DNA of 64,000 nucleotides. Origin: Acidovorax benzenivorans. GTDB taxonomy: Bacteria; Pseudomonadota; Gammaproteobacteria; Burkholderiales; Burkholderiaceae_C. Each line of letters opens with the position of its first letter. The first letter of the stretch is position 1. Location of the stretch: the NCBI RefSeq assembly GCF_028680575.1, contig NZ_JAPCKI010000008.1, forward strand, positions 62,001-126,000, written 5' to 3'. A program made the translations under genes and the position numbers. Below are positions 9,021-17,689 of this stretch, piece after piece. The notes below the pieces were generated by a model that was not told the origin of the DNA, did no database searches, and saw only the letters and a list, made by a program, of their open reading frames with translations.

Positions 9021-9190
9021 AGCGTTCTCAGGGCGGGGCGAAATTCCCCACCGGCGGTATTTGCAAGCTGAAAAGCCAGCAAGAGCCCGCGAGCGCCTGC
9101 GGTGCCGTTCTTCGGAACAGGCCTGCAGGGTCAGCAGATCTGGTGCGAAACCAGAGCCGACGGTCACAGTCCGGATGAAAGAGATCGCGA
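9021..9190 (+). promoter_or_regulatory. FMN riboswitch (RFN element)
   Basis: The conserved RFN blocks are present in order: TCAGGGCGGGGCGAAATTCC then CCACCGGCGGT (9028-9058), AGCCCGCGAGCG (9090-9101), GGTCAGCAGATCTGGTGCGA (9129-9148), CCAGAGCCGACGGT, and ACAGTCCGGATGAAAGAGA closing the junction near 9185. A variable stem lies between the second and third blocks. The aptamer binds flavin mononucleotide and represses riboflavin genes when FMN is plentiful. The next gene, ribH, starts about 150 bases downstream, leaving room for an expression platform. Mechanism (termination or ribosome-site masking) cannot be decided by eye. Confidence 0.95.
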
Positions 9191-9342
9191 TACCCACAGC
9201 TCCCGCACCGGGTGGCTGGGCCTATGGTTTTTGCCTGCGTGTTTTCAAAGCCCGCGTGCAAGTGCCTGAGGCCTGCGCCGCCTTGTGCAGGTGCCGTGTT
9301 CGCGCGCGCCCTGATTCTGGTATGACCTGTTTTGAGGAACCC

Positions 9343-9894
9343 ATGAATCAGTCTTCTGCTACTTCTTCCGTCTCTCCCCTCGCGCCCGTCGCCGCTCACC
9401 GTGGCGCCCGCGTGGCCATCATCAGTGCCAGCTGGCACCAGGACATCGTGCACCAGGCGCGCGACGCGGCCCTGGCCGAGTTCGACCGCCACGGCCTGCC
9501 CCCCGCGCAGGTGGCGCTGTTCGACGTGCCCGGTGCGTTCGAGATTCCGCTGTTGGCCCGCAAGCTCGCGCGCAGCGGGCGCTACGACGCCATCGTGGCC
9601 TGCGCGCTGGTGGTCAACGGCGGCATCTACCGCCACGAGTTCGTCACCACCGCCGTCATCGACGGGCTGATGCGCGTGCAGCTCGACACCGAGGTGCCCG
9701 TGATGTCGGCCGTGCTCACACCGCGCGACTTCCACGACCACGAGGACCATCTGCGCTTCTTCCGCGAACACTTCGTGAAGAAGGGCACTGAGGTCGCCCA
9801 GGCCTGCCTGCAGACCATGGCCTACCTGCGCAAGCTGGCCTCGCCCACGCTGGGTGCGGCGCCGCAGGCTTCGCCGGTGCTGGTTGAGGCCTGA
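9343..9894 (+). CDS. ribH: 6,7-dimethyl-8-ribityllumazine synthase, type II (RibH2)
   Basis: A 183-residue enzyme that joins 3,4-dihydroxybutanone 4-phosphate and the ribitylamino-uracil to make the riboflavin precursor. VPGAFEIPLLARKLA is the lumazine-synthase substrate loop. VVNGGIYRHEFVTTAVIDGL holds the catalytic His region, and LTPRDFHDHEDHLRFFREHF is typical of the type II (decameric, RibH2) branch rather than the capsid-forming type I. The chosen ATG has GAGGAA just before it; the frame is open upstream, but that stretch is the riboswitch. It is alone downstream of the FMN riboswitch, so it is regulated apart from any main rib operon. Confidence 0.93.
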   Translation: MNQSSATSSVSPLAPVAAHRGARVAIISASWHQDIVHQARDAALAEFDRHGLPPAQVALFDVPGAFEIPLLARKLARSGRYDAIVACALVVNGGIYRHEFVTTAVIDGLMRVQLDTEVPVMSAVLTPRDFHDHEDHLRFFREHFVKKGTEVAQACLQTMAYLRKLASPTLGAAPQASPVLVEA

Positions 9895-9918
9895 TCCGTT
9901 GGTTTTTAGATTGCTATA

Positions 9919-9958
9919 TTTTGGATAGCATCTAGCGCTTGATGGTAAAGCGCTATAG
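9919..9958. repeat. Dispersed Comamonad-type palindrome, diverged copy
   Basis: Contains GGATAGCATCTAGCGCTTGA, a spacer, then AAAGCGCTATAGG. This is a diverged copy of the palindromic repeat whose full arms read AATAGCTGCTAGCGCTT and AAGCGCTAGCAGCTATT. It lies between the stops of two convergent genes (ribH and the chemoreceptor), where it could form a hairpin in either transcript. Confidence 0.65.
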
Positions 9959-9988
9959 GCCGATTTGGCTTGAAGTTTCTGCGCCGCC

Positions 9989-11590
9989 TCAGCCAGCGGC
10001 CAGGCGGGGCTGGTGCTGTCCGGGCACTGGCAAGTGGGCGCGTGTGGGGGCGCTGGCATCGGTGTCCGCCAGCCGGAACACCGCCACCGCCTGCACCAGC
10101 TGCTGGGCCTGTACCTTGAGGCTGTCGGCCGCCGCTGCGCTTTGTTCGACCAGTGCCGCGTTCTGCTGCGTGGCCTGGTCCATTTCGGTGATGGCGTCCC
10201 CCACCTGGGCCACGCCTGCACTCTGCTCGCTGCTGGCGGCGCTGATCTCGCCCACGATGTCGGTCACGCGGCGGATGGCGCTGACCACCTCGTTCATCGT
10301 GGCGCCCGCCTTGTCCACCAGCGTGGTACCTTGCTCCACGCGCTCCACGCTGGTGTGGATCAAGGTCTTGATCTCCTTGGCGGCGTCTGCGCTGCGCTGC
10401 GCCAGGCTGCGCACCTCGCTGGCCACCACCGCAAAACCCCGGCCCTGCTCGCCCGCGCGGGCTGCCTCCACGGCCGCGTTCAGCGCGAGGATGTTGGTCT
10501 GGAAGGCGATGCCGTCGATGACTGAGATGATGTCGGCGATCTTCTTGCTGCTGTCGTTGATGCCCTTCATGGTCGTCACCACCTCGGCCACCACATCGCC
10601 GCCTTGCACGGCCACGGTGCTGGCGCTCACGGCCAACTGGTTGGCGGTGCGCGCGTTTTCTGCATTGGCCTGCACGGTGGAACTCAGCTCTTCCATCGAA
10701 GCCGAGGTTTCTTCCAGCGCGCTGGCCTGCTGCTCGGTGCGGGCCGACAGGTCGTTGTTGCCTTGCGCGATTTCGGTGCTGGCGGCGGCCACGCTGTCAG
10801 CGTTGTTGCGCACATTGCTCACCACGCGCGACAGGCTGACCTGCATGTCGTGCAGCGCGTTCAGCAGCAGGGCGATTTCGTCCTTGCCCTGCACATGGCG
10901 CGCTACCGTGAGGTCGCCGCTGGCCACGGCCTGCGACACGCGCACGGCGTTGTCCAGCGGGTTCACCACCGTGCGGCTGAACGCAATGGCGCCTGCAATG
11001 CCCAGGGCACACACCACCAGCATCACCACCAGGCTGATGGTGGTGGCGCGCTGTGCGGTGGCGGCTGCGCGCTCGGCCACGGCGTGGCTGGCCTTGGCGA
11101 TCAGGTCGCCTGCCTGGTCCAGTAGTTGCGAGGGTTCGCGGTCCATGCCCGCCACGGCCTTGTCGCCAGCCTGCGGGTCGTGGTCGGCTGCCTTGAAGGC
11201 TTCAAACCCTTTGCGGTAGGCCGCGCCCATGCGTTCGTGGGCCTGGGCAAACTGCTGCACACGTTCATGGCCTTCACCGGGAGGCAGGGCGGCGATGAGC
11301 TTGTGCGCCTCGTCCTTGATGGCCTGTTCCTGCTTTTCAAACGCGGCCCAGTAGCGCGTGAGCTGGGCCGGGTCCTTGCCGCGCAGCAGCACGTTTTTCC
11401 ACTCCTGCACTTGCACCTTGAAGTGGTTGAGCATGCCCGCCACCATGCGCTCGTGCTCAAAGCTCTGGGCCACGGTGGTCTGGTAGGTGTCGAGCGCCTG
11501 GTTCAGGCGGCTGATGCCAAACAGGGCCGCTGCAAACAGCAAAAGCAGCGACACGGTAAAGGCCAGGGGGAGCTTGAGGCTGAGCTTCAT
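9989..11590 (-). CDS. Methyl-accepting chemotaxis protein
   Basis: A 533-residue transmembrane chemoreceptor. Membrane helix 1 spans about residues 8-26 and helix 2 about 186-206, with a roughly 155-residue periplasmic helical sensor between. A HAMP linker follows to about residue 260. The cytoplasmic hairpin contains the highly conserved tip [20 protein letters not shown] that contacts CheA and CheW, flanked by methylation helices rich in Glu and Ala. The end lacks the NWETF-type pentapeptide for CheR/CheB docking. The ligand is unknown. Presence of flhDC 29 kb away agrees with a motile cell. Confidence 0.95.
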   Translation of the reverse strand: MKLSLKLPLAFTVSLLLLFAAALFGISRLNQALDTYQTTVAQSFEHERMVAGMLNHFKVQVQEWKNVLLRGKDPAQLTRYWAAFEKQEQAIKDEAHKLIAALPPGEGHERVQQFAQAHERMGAAYRKGFEAFKAADHDPQAGDKAVAGMDREPSQLLDQAGDLIAKASHAVAERAAATAQRATTISLVVMLVVCALGIAGAIAFSRTVVNPLDNAVRVSQAVASGDLTVARHVQGKDEIALLLNALHDMQVSLSRVVSNVRNNADSVAAASTEIAQGNNDLSARTEQQASALEETSASMEELSSTVQANAENARTANQLAVSASTVAVQGGDVVAEVVTTMKGINDSSKKIADIISVIDGIAFQTNILALNAAVEAARAGEQGRGFAVVASEVRSLAQRSADAAKEIKTLIHTSVERVEQGTTLVDKAGATMNEVVSAIRRVTDIVGEISAASSEQSAGVAQVGDAITEMDQATQQNAALVEQSAAAADSLKVQAQQLVQAVAVFRLADTDASAPTRAHLPVPGQHQPRLAAG

Positions 11591-11780
11591 GAGGAACTCC
11601 TTGAGGGTCCAGAAACGTCGCAGTGGGGGCCGTAAGCCCTCCGTCTTGATCCACCGGTGCGCGCCATGCGCTGGGCCGCAGACAGGGTGTGTTTGGGATT
11701 ATGAAGACAGATGTAAATTTTTGTACATGTCTTTTTTGCCGTGGGGCCAGTGCATGCAGGCGCTGTCGGTCGCTCGCTGT

Positions 11781-11830
11781 AGTATCAAATTGATAGCTGG
11801 GAGCGCATGTAGGATAAGCGCTAGTGGCTG
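11781..11830. repeat. Dispersed palindrome, diverged copy, in a 337-base gap
   Basis: Reads AAATTGATAGCTGGGAGCGC, a short spacer, then ATAAGCGCTAGTGGCTGAT, matching both arms of the dispersed repeat imperfectly. The gap between the chemoreceptor start (11590) and the CoA-transferase stop (11928) contains this copy, a hairpin at 11856-11883, and the presumed chemoreceptor promoter; no other gene is seen there. Confidence 0.65.
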
Positions 11831-11855
11831 ATGGGATGCAAAGAGCGCAAACAGA

Positions 11856-11883
11856 ACGGCCTTGCCGGTGAGGGCAAGGCCGT
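11856..11883 (-). terminator. Hairpin after the CoA-transferase gene
   Basis: A strong stem, ACGGCCTTGCC with GGCAAGGCCGT and a short loop, lies 45 bases downstream of the CoA-transferase stop. On the minus strand it is followed by TTCTGTTTG, a broken T-run, so it is a plausible but weak intrinsic terminator. Confidence 0.5.
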
Positions 11884-11927
11884 GCAGTGGTCAGGGCATG
11901 GCGCAGGCCGATGCCGCGAGGGTCTGG

Positions 11928-13202
11928 CTACAAAACCCCGCTGGCCCGCAGTGCAGCGATGCGCGCAGGGTCCAGCCCCATCTCGCGCAACACCTCGTCG
12001 GTGTGCTGGCCCAGTGCCGGCGGCGCATTGCGCAGCACGGGTGGGGTGGCCGACAGGCGCAGCGGGCTGGCCACACCGGTGATCTGCTGCACGTTGTCGG
12101 TGGCGGCCTCGCCGTCCTTCCAGCGCGGCAGCGTCACGGCTAGGCCGCGCGCCTGCACCTGCGCGTCGTCGAAGGCCTGGGCGATGGTGTTGATGGGGCC
12201 GCAGGGCACGGCCTTGTCTTCCAGCAGCGTGATCCAGTCGGCCGTGGTGCGCGTGCGGGTCACGGCCTCCATGGCGGGGATCAGCGCGGTACGGTTTTGC
12301 ACGCGCAGCGTGTTGGTGGCAAAGCGCGGGTCGCTGGCCCATTGCGGCTGGTTGGCTGCTGCACAGAAGCGCTGGAACTGCCCGTCGTTGCCAATGGCCA
12401 GCAGCATGTTGCCGTCGGCGGTCGCAAAGTCCTGATACGGCGCGAGGCTGGGGTGGCTGTTGCCCATGCGGCCGGGCGCCTTGCCTGTGGCCAGGAACCC
12501 CGAGGCCTGGTTGGCCAGCACGGCCATGCCCACATCCAGCAGCGCCATATCGATGTGCTGGCCCTGGCCCGTGCCGCTGGTGGCGTTGTCGCGCACATGC
12601 AGCGCGGCCAGGATGGCGTTGCTGGCGTACAGGCCGGTGAACAGGTCGATCACGGCCACGCCCACGCGCATGGGGCCGCCGCCGGGCTGGTTGTCGGCCT
12701 GGCCGGTGATGCTCATCAGGCCCGTCATGGCTTGCACCATCAGGTCGTAGCCTGCGCGCTCGGCATAGGGGCCGTCCTGGCCGAAGCCGGTGACCGAGCA
12801 GTAGATGAGGCGCGGGTTGAGTGCGCGCAGGCTTTCATGGTCCAGACCGTATTGCTTCAGGCCGCCGACCTTGAAGTTTTCCACCACGATGTCGGCCTCT
12901 TGCGCCATCTGCCGGATGAGCGCCTGGCCCTCGGGGGAGGCCATGTCGATGGTGACGGAGCGCTTGTTGCGGTTGCAGGCGGTGTAGTAGCTGGCCTGGT
13001 TGGTGGCGTTGCCTTCGGCATCCTTCAAGAAGGGTGGGCCCCACTGGCGCGTGTCGTCGCCCACACCGGGGCGCTCCACCTTGACCACGTCCGCGCCCAG
13101 GTCGGCCAAGATCTGCGTGCACCACGGCCCGGCCAGCACGCGGGAGAGGTCGAGCACCTTGATGCCTGCGAGGGCGCCTGCGTTCGGGATGGGTGTGGTC
13201 AT
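11928..13202 (-). CDS. gcdG: Class III CoA-transferase (CaiB/BaiF family), probably succinyl-CoA:glutarate CoA-transferase
   Basis: A 424-residue enzyme. The N-terminus has the family signature VLDLSRVLAGPWCTQILADL, and D186 in VAVIDLFTGLYA matches the catalytic Asp that carries the acyl group in family III transferases. Downstream of the glutaryl-CoA dehydrogenase gene, it most likely activates glutarate with succinyl-CoA to feed that enzyme, as in the gcdHG arrangement of Pseudomonas. It starts 208 bases after gcdH. That interval holds two repeat elements, one ending about ten bases before this ATG, and no standard ribosome site is visible. Other dicarboxylate or acyl substrates remain possible. 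Confidence 0.82.
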   Translation of the reverse strand: MTTPIPNAGALAGIKVLDLSRVLAGPWCTQILADLGADVVKVERPGVGDDTRQWGPPFLKDAEGNATNQASYYTACNRNKRSVTIDMASPEGQALIRQMAQEADIVVENFKVGGLKQYGLDHESLRALNPRLIYCSVTGFGQDGPYAERAGYDLMVQAMTGLMSITGQADNQPGGGPMRVGVAVIDLFTGLYASNAILAALHVRDNATSGTGQGQHIDMALLDVGMAVLANQASGFLATGKAPGRMGNSHPSLAPYQDFATADGNMLLAIGNDGQFQRFCAAANQPQWASDPRFATNTLRVQNRTALIPAMEAVTRTRTTADWITLLEDKAVPCGPINTIAQAFDDAQVQARGLAVTLPRWKDGEAATDNVQQITGVASPLRLSATPPVLRNAPPALGQHTDEVLREMGLDPARIAALRASGVL

Positions 13203-13211
13203 GGGGTTAGT

Positions 13212-13260
13212 GAACTATTAAATTGATAGCTGCTAGCGCTTGTATATAAGGCGTTAGAGG
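13212..13260. repeat. Dispersed palindrome next to the CoA-transferase start
   Basis: Reads AACTATTAAATTGATAGCTG then CTAGCGCTTGTATATAAGGC with a partly degraded second arm. Its edge is about ten bases from the ATG of the minus-strand CoA-transferase gene, so the transcribed palindrome would sit in the translation initiation region. Confidence 0.75.
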
Positions 13261-13348
13261 CCAAGTGTGTGTGAAATTGGCATGAGGGGTGAGGTGGGCG
13301 TGTCTCCAAGCCAGGGACGCCGAGCAAGGGCCGCCCCGCAGCGAGGGC

Positions 13349-13410
13349 GTCGTCCCCCTTCCCGGCGAAGCCGAGAGAAGGGGGAAGGCGCGCAGCGCCT
13401 CAGGGGGATG
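13349..13410. repeat. GC-rich REP-like element between gcdH and the CoA-transferase gene
   Basis: A stretch with CCCCCTT and AAGGGGG arms around a GGCGAAGCC core, then CGCGCAGCGCCTCAGGGGGA up to the gcdH stop codon. The style (CCCCCTT...GAGAAGGGGG...GCGCAGCGCCTCAGGGGG) resembles REP-like intergenic elements I associate with Comamonadaceae genomes; copy number cannot be checked here. It may act as an operon-internal stabiliser or attenuator. Confidence 0.55.
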
Positions 13411-14604
13411 TCACGAAAATGCCGCGATGCCCGTCTGGGCGCGGCCCAGGATGAGGGCGTGCACATCGTGCGTGCCTTCATACGTGTTCACCACTTCCAG
13501 GTTCACCAGGTGGCGGGCCACGCCAAACTCGTCGCTGATGCCGTTGCCGCCCATCATGTCGCGCGCCAGGCGGGCAATGTCCAGCGCCTTGCCGCAGCTG
13601 TTGCGCTTGATGATGGAGGTGCCTTCCACGCTGGCCGTGCCCGCGTCCTTCATGCGGCCGAACTGCAGGCAGGCCTGCAGGCCGATGGCAATCTCGGTCT
13701 GCATGTCGGCCAGCTTCTTTTGGATGAGCTGGTTGGCGGCCAGGGGGCGGCCGAACTGCTTGCGGTCCAGCGTGTACTGGCGGGCGGTGTGCCAGCAGAA
13801 CTCGGCCGCACCCAGCGCGCCCCAGGCGATGCCGTAGCGTGCGCTGTTCAGGCAGGTGAAGGGGCCCTTGAGGCCTTGCACTTCAGGGAACGCGTTTTCT
13901 TCGGGCACGAACACATCGTCCATCACGATCTCGCCGGTAATCGACGCGCGCAGGCCCACCTTGCCGTGGATGGCGGGGGCTGTCAGGCCCTTCATGCCCT
14001 TTTCGAGCACAAAGCCGCGGATGGGACCCACGGCGCCGCCTTCGGACACTTCCTTGGCCCAGACCACGAACACGTCGGCCACGGGGCTGTTGGTGATCCA
14101 CATCTTGCTGCCCTTGAGCTTGTAGCCGCCATCGACCTTGTAGGCGCGCGTGGCCATGCTGCCAGGGTCGGAGCCATGGTCGGGCTCGGTCAGGCCAAAG
14201 CAGCCGATCCACTCGCCGCTGGCGAGCTTGGGCAGGTACTTCTGGCGCTGGGCTTCGCTGCCGAATTCATAAATGGGCACCATCACCAGCGACGACTGCA
14301 CGCTGGCCATCGAGCGGTAGCCCGAGTCCACACGCTCCACCTCGCGGGCGATCAGGCCGTAGGCCACATAGCTCAGGCCGGGGCCACCGTATTGCTCGGG
14401 GATGGTGGGGCCCAAGAGGCCCACTTCGCCCATCTCGCGGAAGATGCTCACGTCCATCTTTTCGTGGCGGAAGGCGTCCAGCACGCGGGGTGCCAGCTTG
14501 TCCTGGCAGTAGGCGGCGGCAGCGTCGCGGATGGCGCGCTCGTCGTCGGTCAGTTGCTGGCTCAGAAGGAAAGGGTCATCCCATTGAAAAGCGGCGTGGG
14601 CCAT
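13411..14604 (-). CDS. gcdH: Glutaryl-CoA dehydrogenase
   Basis: A 397-residue FAD enzyme of the acyl-CoA dehydrogenase family that oxidises and decarboxylates glutaryl-CoA to crotonyl-CoA in lysine, tryptophan and glutarate breakdown. Visible signatures are [15 protein letters not shown] and [18 protein letters not shown] in the middle domain, [19 protein letters not shown], and [20 protein letters not shown], which carries the catalytic Glu base in the position used by glutaryl-CoA dehydrogenases. GGAG lies eight bases before the ATG at 14604; the longer open frame upstream runs through the divergent regulator and is not coding. It is followed by the CoA-transferase gene on the same strand. 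Confidence 0.93.
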   Translation of the reverse strand: MAHAAFQWDDPFLLSQQLTDDERAIRDAAAAYCQDKLAPRVLDAFRHEKMDVSIFREMGEVGLLGPTIPEQYGGPGLSYVAYGLIAREVERVDSGYRSMASVQSSLVMVPIYEFGSEAQRQKYLPKLASGEWIGCFGLTEPDHGSDPGSMATRAYKVDGGYKLKGSKMWITNSPVADVFVVWAKEVSEGGAVGPIRGFVLEKGMKGLTAPAIHGKVGLRASITGEIVMDDVFVPEENAFPEVQGLKGPFTCLNSARYGIAWGALGAAEFCWHTARQYTLDRKQFGRPLAANQLIQKKLADMQTEIAIGLQACLQFGRMKDAGTASVEGTSIIKRNSCGKALDIARLARDMMGGNGISDEFGVARHLVNLEVVNTYEGTHDVHALILGRAQTGIAAFS

Positions 14605-14710
14605 GTGTGTCTCCAGGTCGAAAAAAGCGTGAAAGAAACGGGTCTGGGGTGCATGGTAGGTTTTGGTGTGGCACCTCGCAAGCGAGTTCTTTTCATCCAG
14701 ACATGCGTTT

Positions 14711-14728
14711 ATGGAATGTATGGAATAC
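14711..14728. promoter_or_regulatory. Direct repeat in the gcdH/gcdR intergenic region
   Basis: Two ATGGAAT copies, nine bases apart start to start, lie in the 177-base gap between the divergent gcdH and LysR genes. They sit about 54 bases before the regulator start, a usual place for a LysR activator site. The arrangement is a direct repeat rather than the classic T-N11-A dyad, so the assignment is tentative. Confidence 0.35.
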
Positions 14729-14781
14729 TTGCTGCCAGCTACACCAAGGCGTGGCTGGCCCGTCACAAGTTCCTCTTCATC

Positions 14782-15726
14782 ATGCGCCGCAACATTCCAT
14801 CGACCCAGGCCCTGGCTTGTTTTGAAGTGGCAGCCCGCCACGAGAGCTACACCCGCGCCGCGCAGGAGCTGTCGCTCACCCAAAGCGCGGTGTCGCGTCA
14901 GATCCAGGCGCTGGAAGAATTTTTGGGTGTGCAACTCTTTCGCCGCACGCGCCACGGCGTGGTGCTGACGCCCGCTGGCGCGCACTACGGCCGCCAAGTG
15001 GCGCGCTGGCTGCAGGGGCTGGAGCGCGACACGCTCGACGTGATGGCGCACCAGGGCGAGGGCGGCACCCTCACGCTGGCCGCAGTGCCCACCTTTGCCA
15101 CACGCTGGCTTATCCCCCGCCTGCCACAGTTGGCGCAGGCGCACCCCGACATCGTGGTGCACATCGACACACAGACGCGGCCTTTTTTGTTTGCCGACAC
15201 CACCTTTGATGCCGCGCTGTACGCGGGCACACCCGAGCAGGTCGCCAACTGGCCCGGCGTGCAGGCGCAGTTGCTGATGCACGAAGACGTGGTGCCTGTG
15301 TGCAGTCCGCGCCTGCTCGAATCCGCCGCGCCCCGAGGCCGGGGCCGCGCCCACCAGCCCGTGGCGGCAGAGGCGTTGGCCGACCTGCCCCTGCTGCAGC
15401 AAAGCACGCGCCCCTACGGCTGGCGCCAGTGGTTTGATGCCATGGGGGTGGATGCCCCGCACGCGCTGGACGGCCCGCGCTACGAGCTGTTCTCCATGCT
15501 GGCCGTGGCGGCTACCCACGGCATGGGCGTGGCGCTGATGCCACCGTTGTTGATCGAGGCCGAGCTGGCCAACGGTGAACTGGTGGTGGCCTGCAATCGC
15601 CCGCTGCGTGGCGAGCGCGCCTACTACCTCATCAGCCCCGCGCAGGCACAGCCCCCGGTGTTGGCCACCTTTGCGCGCTGGCTGCAGCACATGGCCGAGG
15701 CCAGTGGCCCATCGACTGCGGGATGA
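14782..15726 (+). CDS. gcdR: LysR-family regulator of the glutaryl-CoA genes (GcdR-like)
   Basis: A 314-residue LysR protein starting [20 protein letters not shown]. The winged helix ([20 protein letters not shown], residues about 20-45) and the [13 protein letters not shown] turn are of the GcvA-like branch, which also includes GcdR. The effector domain follows to the end. It is transcribed divergently from gcdH with 177 bases between, the usual layout for an activator and its target. Glutarate or its CoA ester as inducer is an inference from the neighbours. No strong Shine-Dalgarno is seen at this ATG. Confidence 0.85.
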   Translation: MRRNIPSTQALACFEVAARHESYTRAAQELSLTQSAVSRQIQALEEFLGVQLFRRTRHGVVLTPAGAHYGRQVARWLQGLERDTLDVMAHQGEGGTLTLAAVPTFATRWLIPRLPQLAQAHPDIVVHIDTQTRPFLFADTTFDAALYAGTPEQVANWPGVQAQLLMHEDVVPVCSPRLLESAAPRGRGRAHQPVAAEALADLPLLQQSTRPYGWRQWFDAMGVDAPHALDGPRYELFSMLAVAATHGMGVALMPPLLIEAELANGELVVACNRPLRGERAYYLISPAQAQPPVLATFARWLQHMAEASGPSTAG

Positions 15727-15821
15727 TGCGCTTGCATTGCCCCTGGCGCTGAACTAATCTGGCCACGGGCAAGTCTGTCAGATTCGTTTGCTTGCATCGG
15801 CTCCGTTTGAAAGCGATCACC

Positions 15822-16037
15822 ATGACCACCTACCATGCCCCGCATTTCGATCCCACGGTGGATGAGATCGAAACCCTGAAGCAGCTTGAAATGGGCGAAG
15901 TCATCACGCTGCCCCATGCGCTCAAAGACCATGTCTCGGGGCGTTTGCTGGAATGGGGGTTCATCACCAAAGGGACGGGAGGCGAGCTGGCCATCACCGC
16001 CAGTGGCCGCCAGTTGATCCGGCGACAGGACAACTGA
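15822..16037 (+). CDS. Small hypothetical protein, 71 residues
   Basis: Starts MTTYHAPHFDPTVDEIETL and ends with a basic GRQLIRRQDN tail. The middle (DHVSGRLLEWGFITKGTGGELAITASGRQL) has the look of a winged-helix wing, with an L-x-x-W-G-F-I pattern followed by a beta hairpin, but it is too short for a sure call. A TTG at 15792 would add ten residues. It follows gcdR by 95 bases. No known function. Confidence 0.6.
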   Translation: MTTYHAPHFDPTVDEIETLKQLEMGEVITLPHALKDHVSGRLLEWGFITKGTGGELAITASGRQLIRRQDN

Positions 16038-16330
16038 CCCCGCGCATCCGCCCGGCCCTTTTTCTGCGCACCCGTCGCGGGGCTTGGCGCAAGGCGCCCG
16101 CGCAGTGGTGGGTTCTGCCCTTGGCTGAATTCTGGTGCGCGGATGCTGGGTTTTCTGGTCCGCGTGGTGACGTCATCTGACCCCGCCTACCTGCGCTACG
16201 TGCAAGCGCTGCTGACGATCCCGAGGGCTGCGAGGGGTTGAGCGCCTGCGCGGCGCCATGACTTCAGCGCACCGGCCGTGCGCGGAGGCACAGCGAAATT
16301 TTTTTGGGGGAGGGGCTGCGGACGCGATGG
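16038..16330. other. Gene-poor stretch between the small hypothetical gene and tRNA-Leu
   Basis: No recognisable protein is encoded here. The only coding-like piece is a 32-codon frame on the plus strand at 16143-16241 (MLGFLVRVVTSSDPAYLRYV...), which could be a gene remnant. A run of eight T followed by GGGGGAGGGG occurs near 16301-16315. A possible micro-ORF on the other strand follows at 16331. Confidence 0.4.
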
Positions 16331-16444
16331 TCAGCAGAACATCATCGCCAGCAGGGCCGCGTCCTCGGCCATGTTCTGCAATGCATAGCCCGCCAGTCGG
16401 TAGGCCAGCACCGTGGCGTGGGCAATCAGGTCTTGGGCGGTCAT
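16331..16444 (-). CDS. Possible 37-residue small protein
   Basis: An ATG-to-TGA frame beginning MTAQDLIAHATVLAYRLAGY, with an Ala/Leu/Met-rich amphipathic helix and a final MMFC. Third codon positions are almost all G or C, as in the real genes around it, which is why it is listed. There is no clear ribosome site, and it lies just beyond the terminator of the tRNA-Leu gene on the same strand. It could be a genuine small membrane-associated peptide, the surviving end of a lost gene, or chance. Confidence 0.35.
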   Translation of the reverse strand: MTAQDLIAHATVLAYRLAGYALQNMAEDAALLAMMFC

Positions 16445-16491
16445 GGGGGCGGTACGGTATGGCGGGTGCAGGTGTCACATGGTCCTGCCCA

Positions 16492-16530
16492 GCAAAAAGG
16501 CCGATAGCTCGTGGAAGCTACCGGCCTTAT
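16492..16530 (-). terminator. Intrinsic terminator of tRNA-Leu
   Basis: On the minus strand AAGGCCGGTAGCT and AGCTATCGGCCTT form a 13-base stem with one mismatch around a six-base loop, followed by a short T-run. It begins seven bases after the CCA end of the tRNA. Confidence 0.8.
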
Positions 16531-16536
16531 TGACTG

Positions 16537-16621
16537 TGGTGCCCGGGGCCGGAATCGAACCGGCACGCCTTGCGGCGGGGGATTTTGAGTCCCCTGCGTC
16601 TACCAATTTCACCACCCGGGC
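16537..16621 (-). tRNA. tRNA-Leu (anticodon CAA)
   Basis: An 85-base tRNA with an encoded CCA end. Acceptor arms are GCCCGGG and CCCGGGC with discriminator A. The D-arm is GGTGAAATTGGTAGACGC and the anticodon loop is CTCAAAA (anticodon CAA, reading UUG). The variable arm CGCCGCAAGGCG is of the long class II kind found in tRNA-Leu. The T-arm loop is GGTTCGATTCC. Confidence 0.95.
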
Positions 16622-16660
16622 GGAATATGTGAAGCCCTGAATTATGGCACAGTAGGGCGT

Positions 16661-17563
16661 ATGAAATATCCGACGATTGAAGACGCGGTAGGCAACACGC
16701 CGTTGGTGGCGCTGCAGCGCATTGGGGCCCAGGACAACGCGGTGCGTGGCAACGTGGTGCTGGGCAAGCTGGAAGGCAACAACCCGGCGGGGTCCGTCAA
16801 AGATCGGCCCGCGCTGTCGATGATCCGCCGCGCCGAGGAGCGTGGCGACATTCGCCCTGGCGACACGCTGATCGAGGCCACGTCGGGCAATACCGGCATC
16901 GCCTTGGCCATGGCGGCTGCCATCAAGGGCTACCGCATGGTGCTGGTGATGCCGGAGGACCTGTCTATCGAGCGTGCGCAGACCATGAAGGCCTTTGGCG
17001 CTGAGCTGGTGCTCACCCCCAAGAGCGGTGGCATGGAGCATGCCCGCGACTTGGCCGAGGCCATGCAAAAACGTGGCGAAGGCAAGGTGCTGGACCAGTT
17101 TGGCAACCCCGACAACCCCCGCATCCACTACGAAACCACGGGTCCCGAGATCTGGGAGCAAACAGGTGGCCGCATCACGCACTTTGTGAGCGCCATGGGC
17201 ACCACGGGCACCATCACCGGCGTGTCGCGGTTCCTCAAGGAGAAGAACCCAGCCATCCAGATCATTGGCGCGCAGCCCGAAGAAGGCTCGCGTATTCCGG
17301 GCATCCGCAAATGGCCGCAAGAATATCTACCCAAGATTTATGACGCCAGCACTGTGGATGAGCTGGTGTACGTGAGCCAGGACAGCGCCGAAGACATGTG
17401 CCGGCGCCTCGCGCGCGAAGAAGGCATTTTTGCGGGTATCTCGGCCGCCGGGGCCTGCTGGGTGGCGCAGCAGATCGCCGCGCGCGACAGCAATGCCACC
17501 ATCGTCTTCATCGTGTGCGACCGGGGCGACCGGTACTTGTCGACAGGGGTGTTCCCGGCGTGA
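16661..17563 (+). CDS. cysM: Cysteine synthase B
   Basis: A 300-residue pyridoxal-phosphate enzyme making cysteine or S-sulfocysteine from O-acetylserine and sulfide or thiosulfate. K47 in NNPAGSVKDRPA is the PLP lysine. TSGNTGIALAMAAA is the substrate loop, and MGTTGTITGVSRFLKE binds the PLP phosphate. The C-terminus (IVCDRGDRYLSTGVF) and the PEDLSIERAQTMKAFGAEL segment are of the CysM rather than the CysK type. It begins 39 bases beyond the tRNA on the opposite strand, so the two promoters are divergent. Confidence 0.95.
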   Translation: MKYPTIEDAVGNTPLVALQRIGAQDNAVRGNVVLGKLEGNNPAGSVKDRPALSMIRRAEERGDIRPGDTLIEATSGNTGIALAMAAAIKGYRMVLVMPEDLSIERAQTMKAFGAELVLTPKSGGMEHARDLAEAMQKRGEGKVLDQFGNPDNPRIHYETTGPEIWEQTGGRITHFVSAMGTTGTITGVSRFLKEKNPAIQIIGAQPEEGSRIPGIRKWPQEYLPKIYDASTVDELVYVSQDSAEDMCRRLAREEGIFAGISAAGACWVAQQIAARDSNATIVFIVCDRGDRYLSTGVFPA

Positions 17564-17631
17564 CCGGGGGGCGGCCCGCATGATGGTGGGCTCCACAGGC
17601 GTTGCCAGGCGCCCCTGCGTTGATTCTTGAC

Positions 17632-17689
17632 TAAAAATGGCTGCTGGTGCCGGATGAATATGCCTCGGCAGCTACATAAAAGATAGCAT
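17632..17689. repeat. Dispersed palindrome, diverged copy abutting a start codon
   Basis: Reads AAAAATGGCTGCTGGTGCCG, a spacer, then CTCGGCAGCTACATAAAAGA, ending at the base before the ATG of the Nudix gene. The GCTGCT and AGCAGCTA arm sequences are only partly preserved. As there is no separate ribosome site, the repeat itself forms the initiation region. Confidence 0.55.

Noticed and set aside
13267..14781. N-terminal extension of the GcdR frame across gcdH
   Set aside because: The regulator begins at 14782 with a typical LysR N-terminus. The upstream part is antisense to glutaryl-CoA dehydrogenase.
13411..15690. N-terminal extension of glutaryl-CoA dehydrogenase through the regulator gene
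   Set aside because: The dehydrogenase starts at 14604 with a ribosome site and the expected [12 protein letters not shown] lead.
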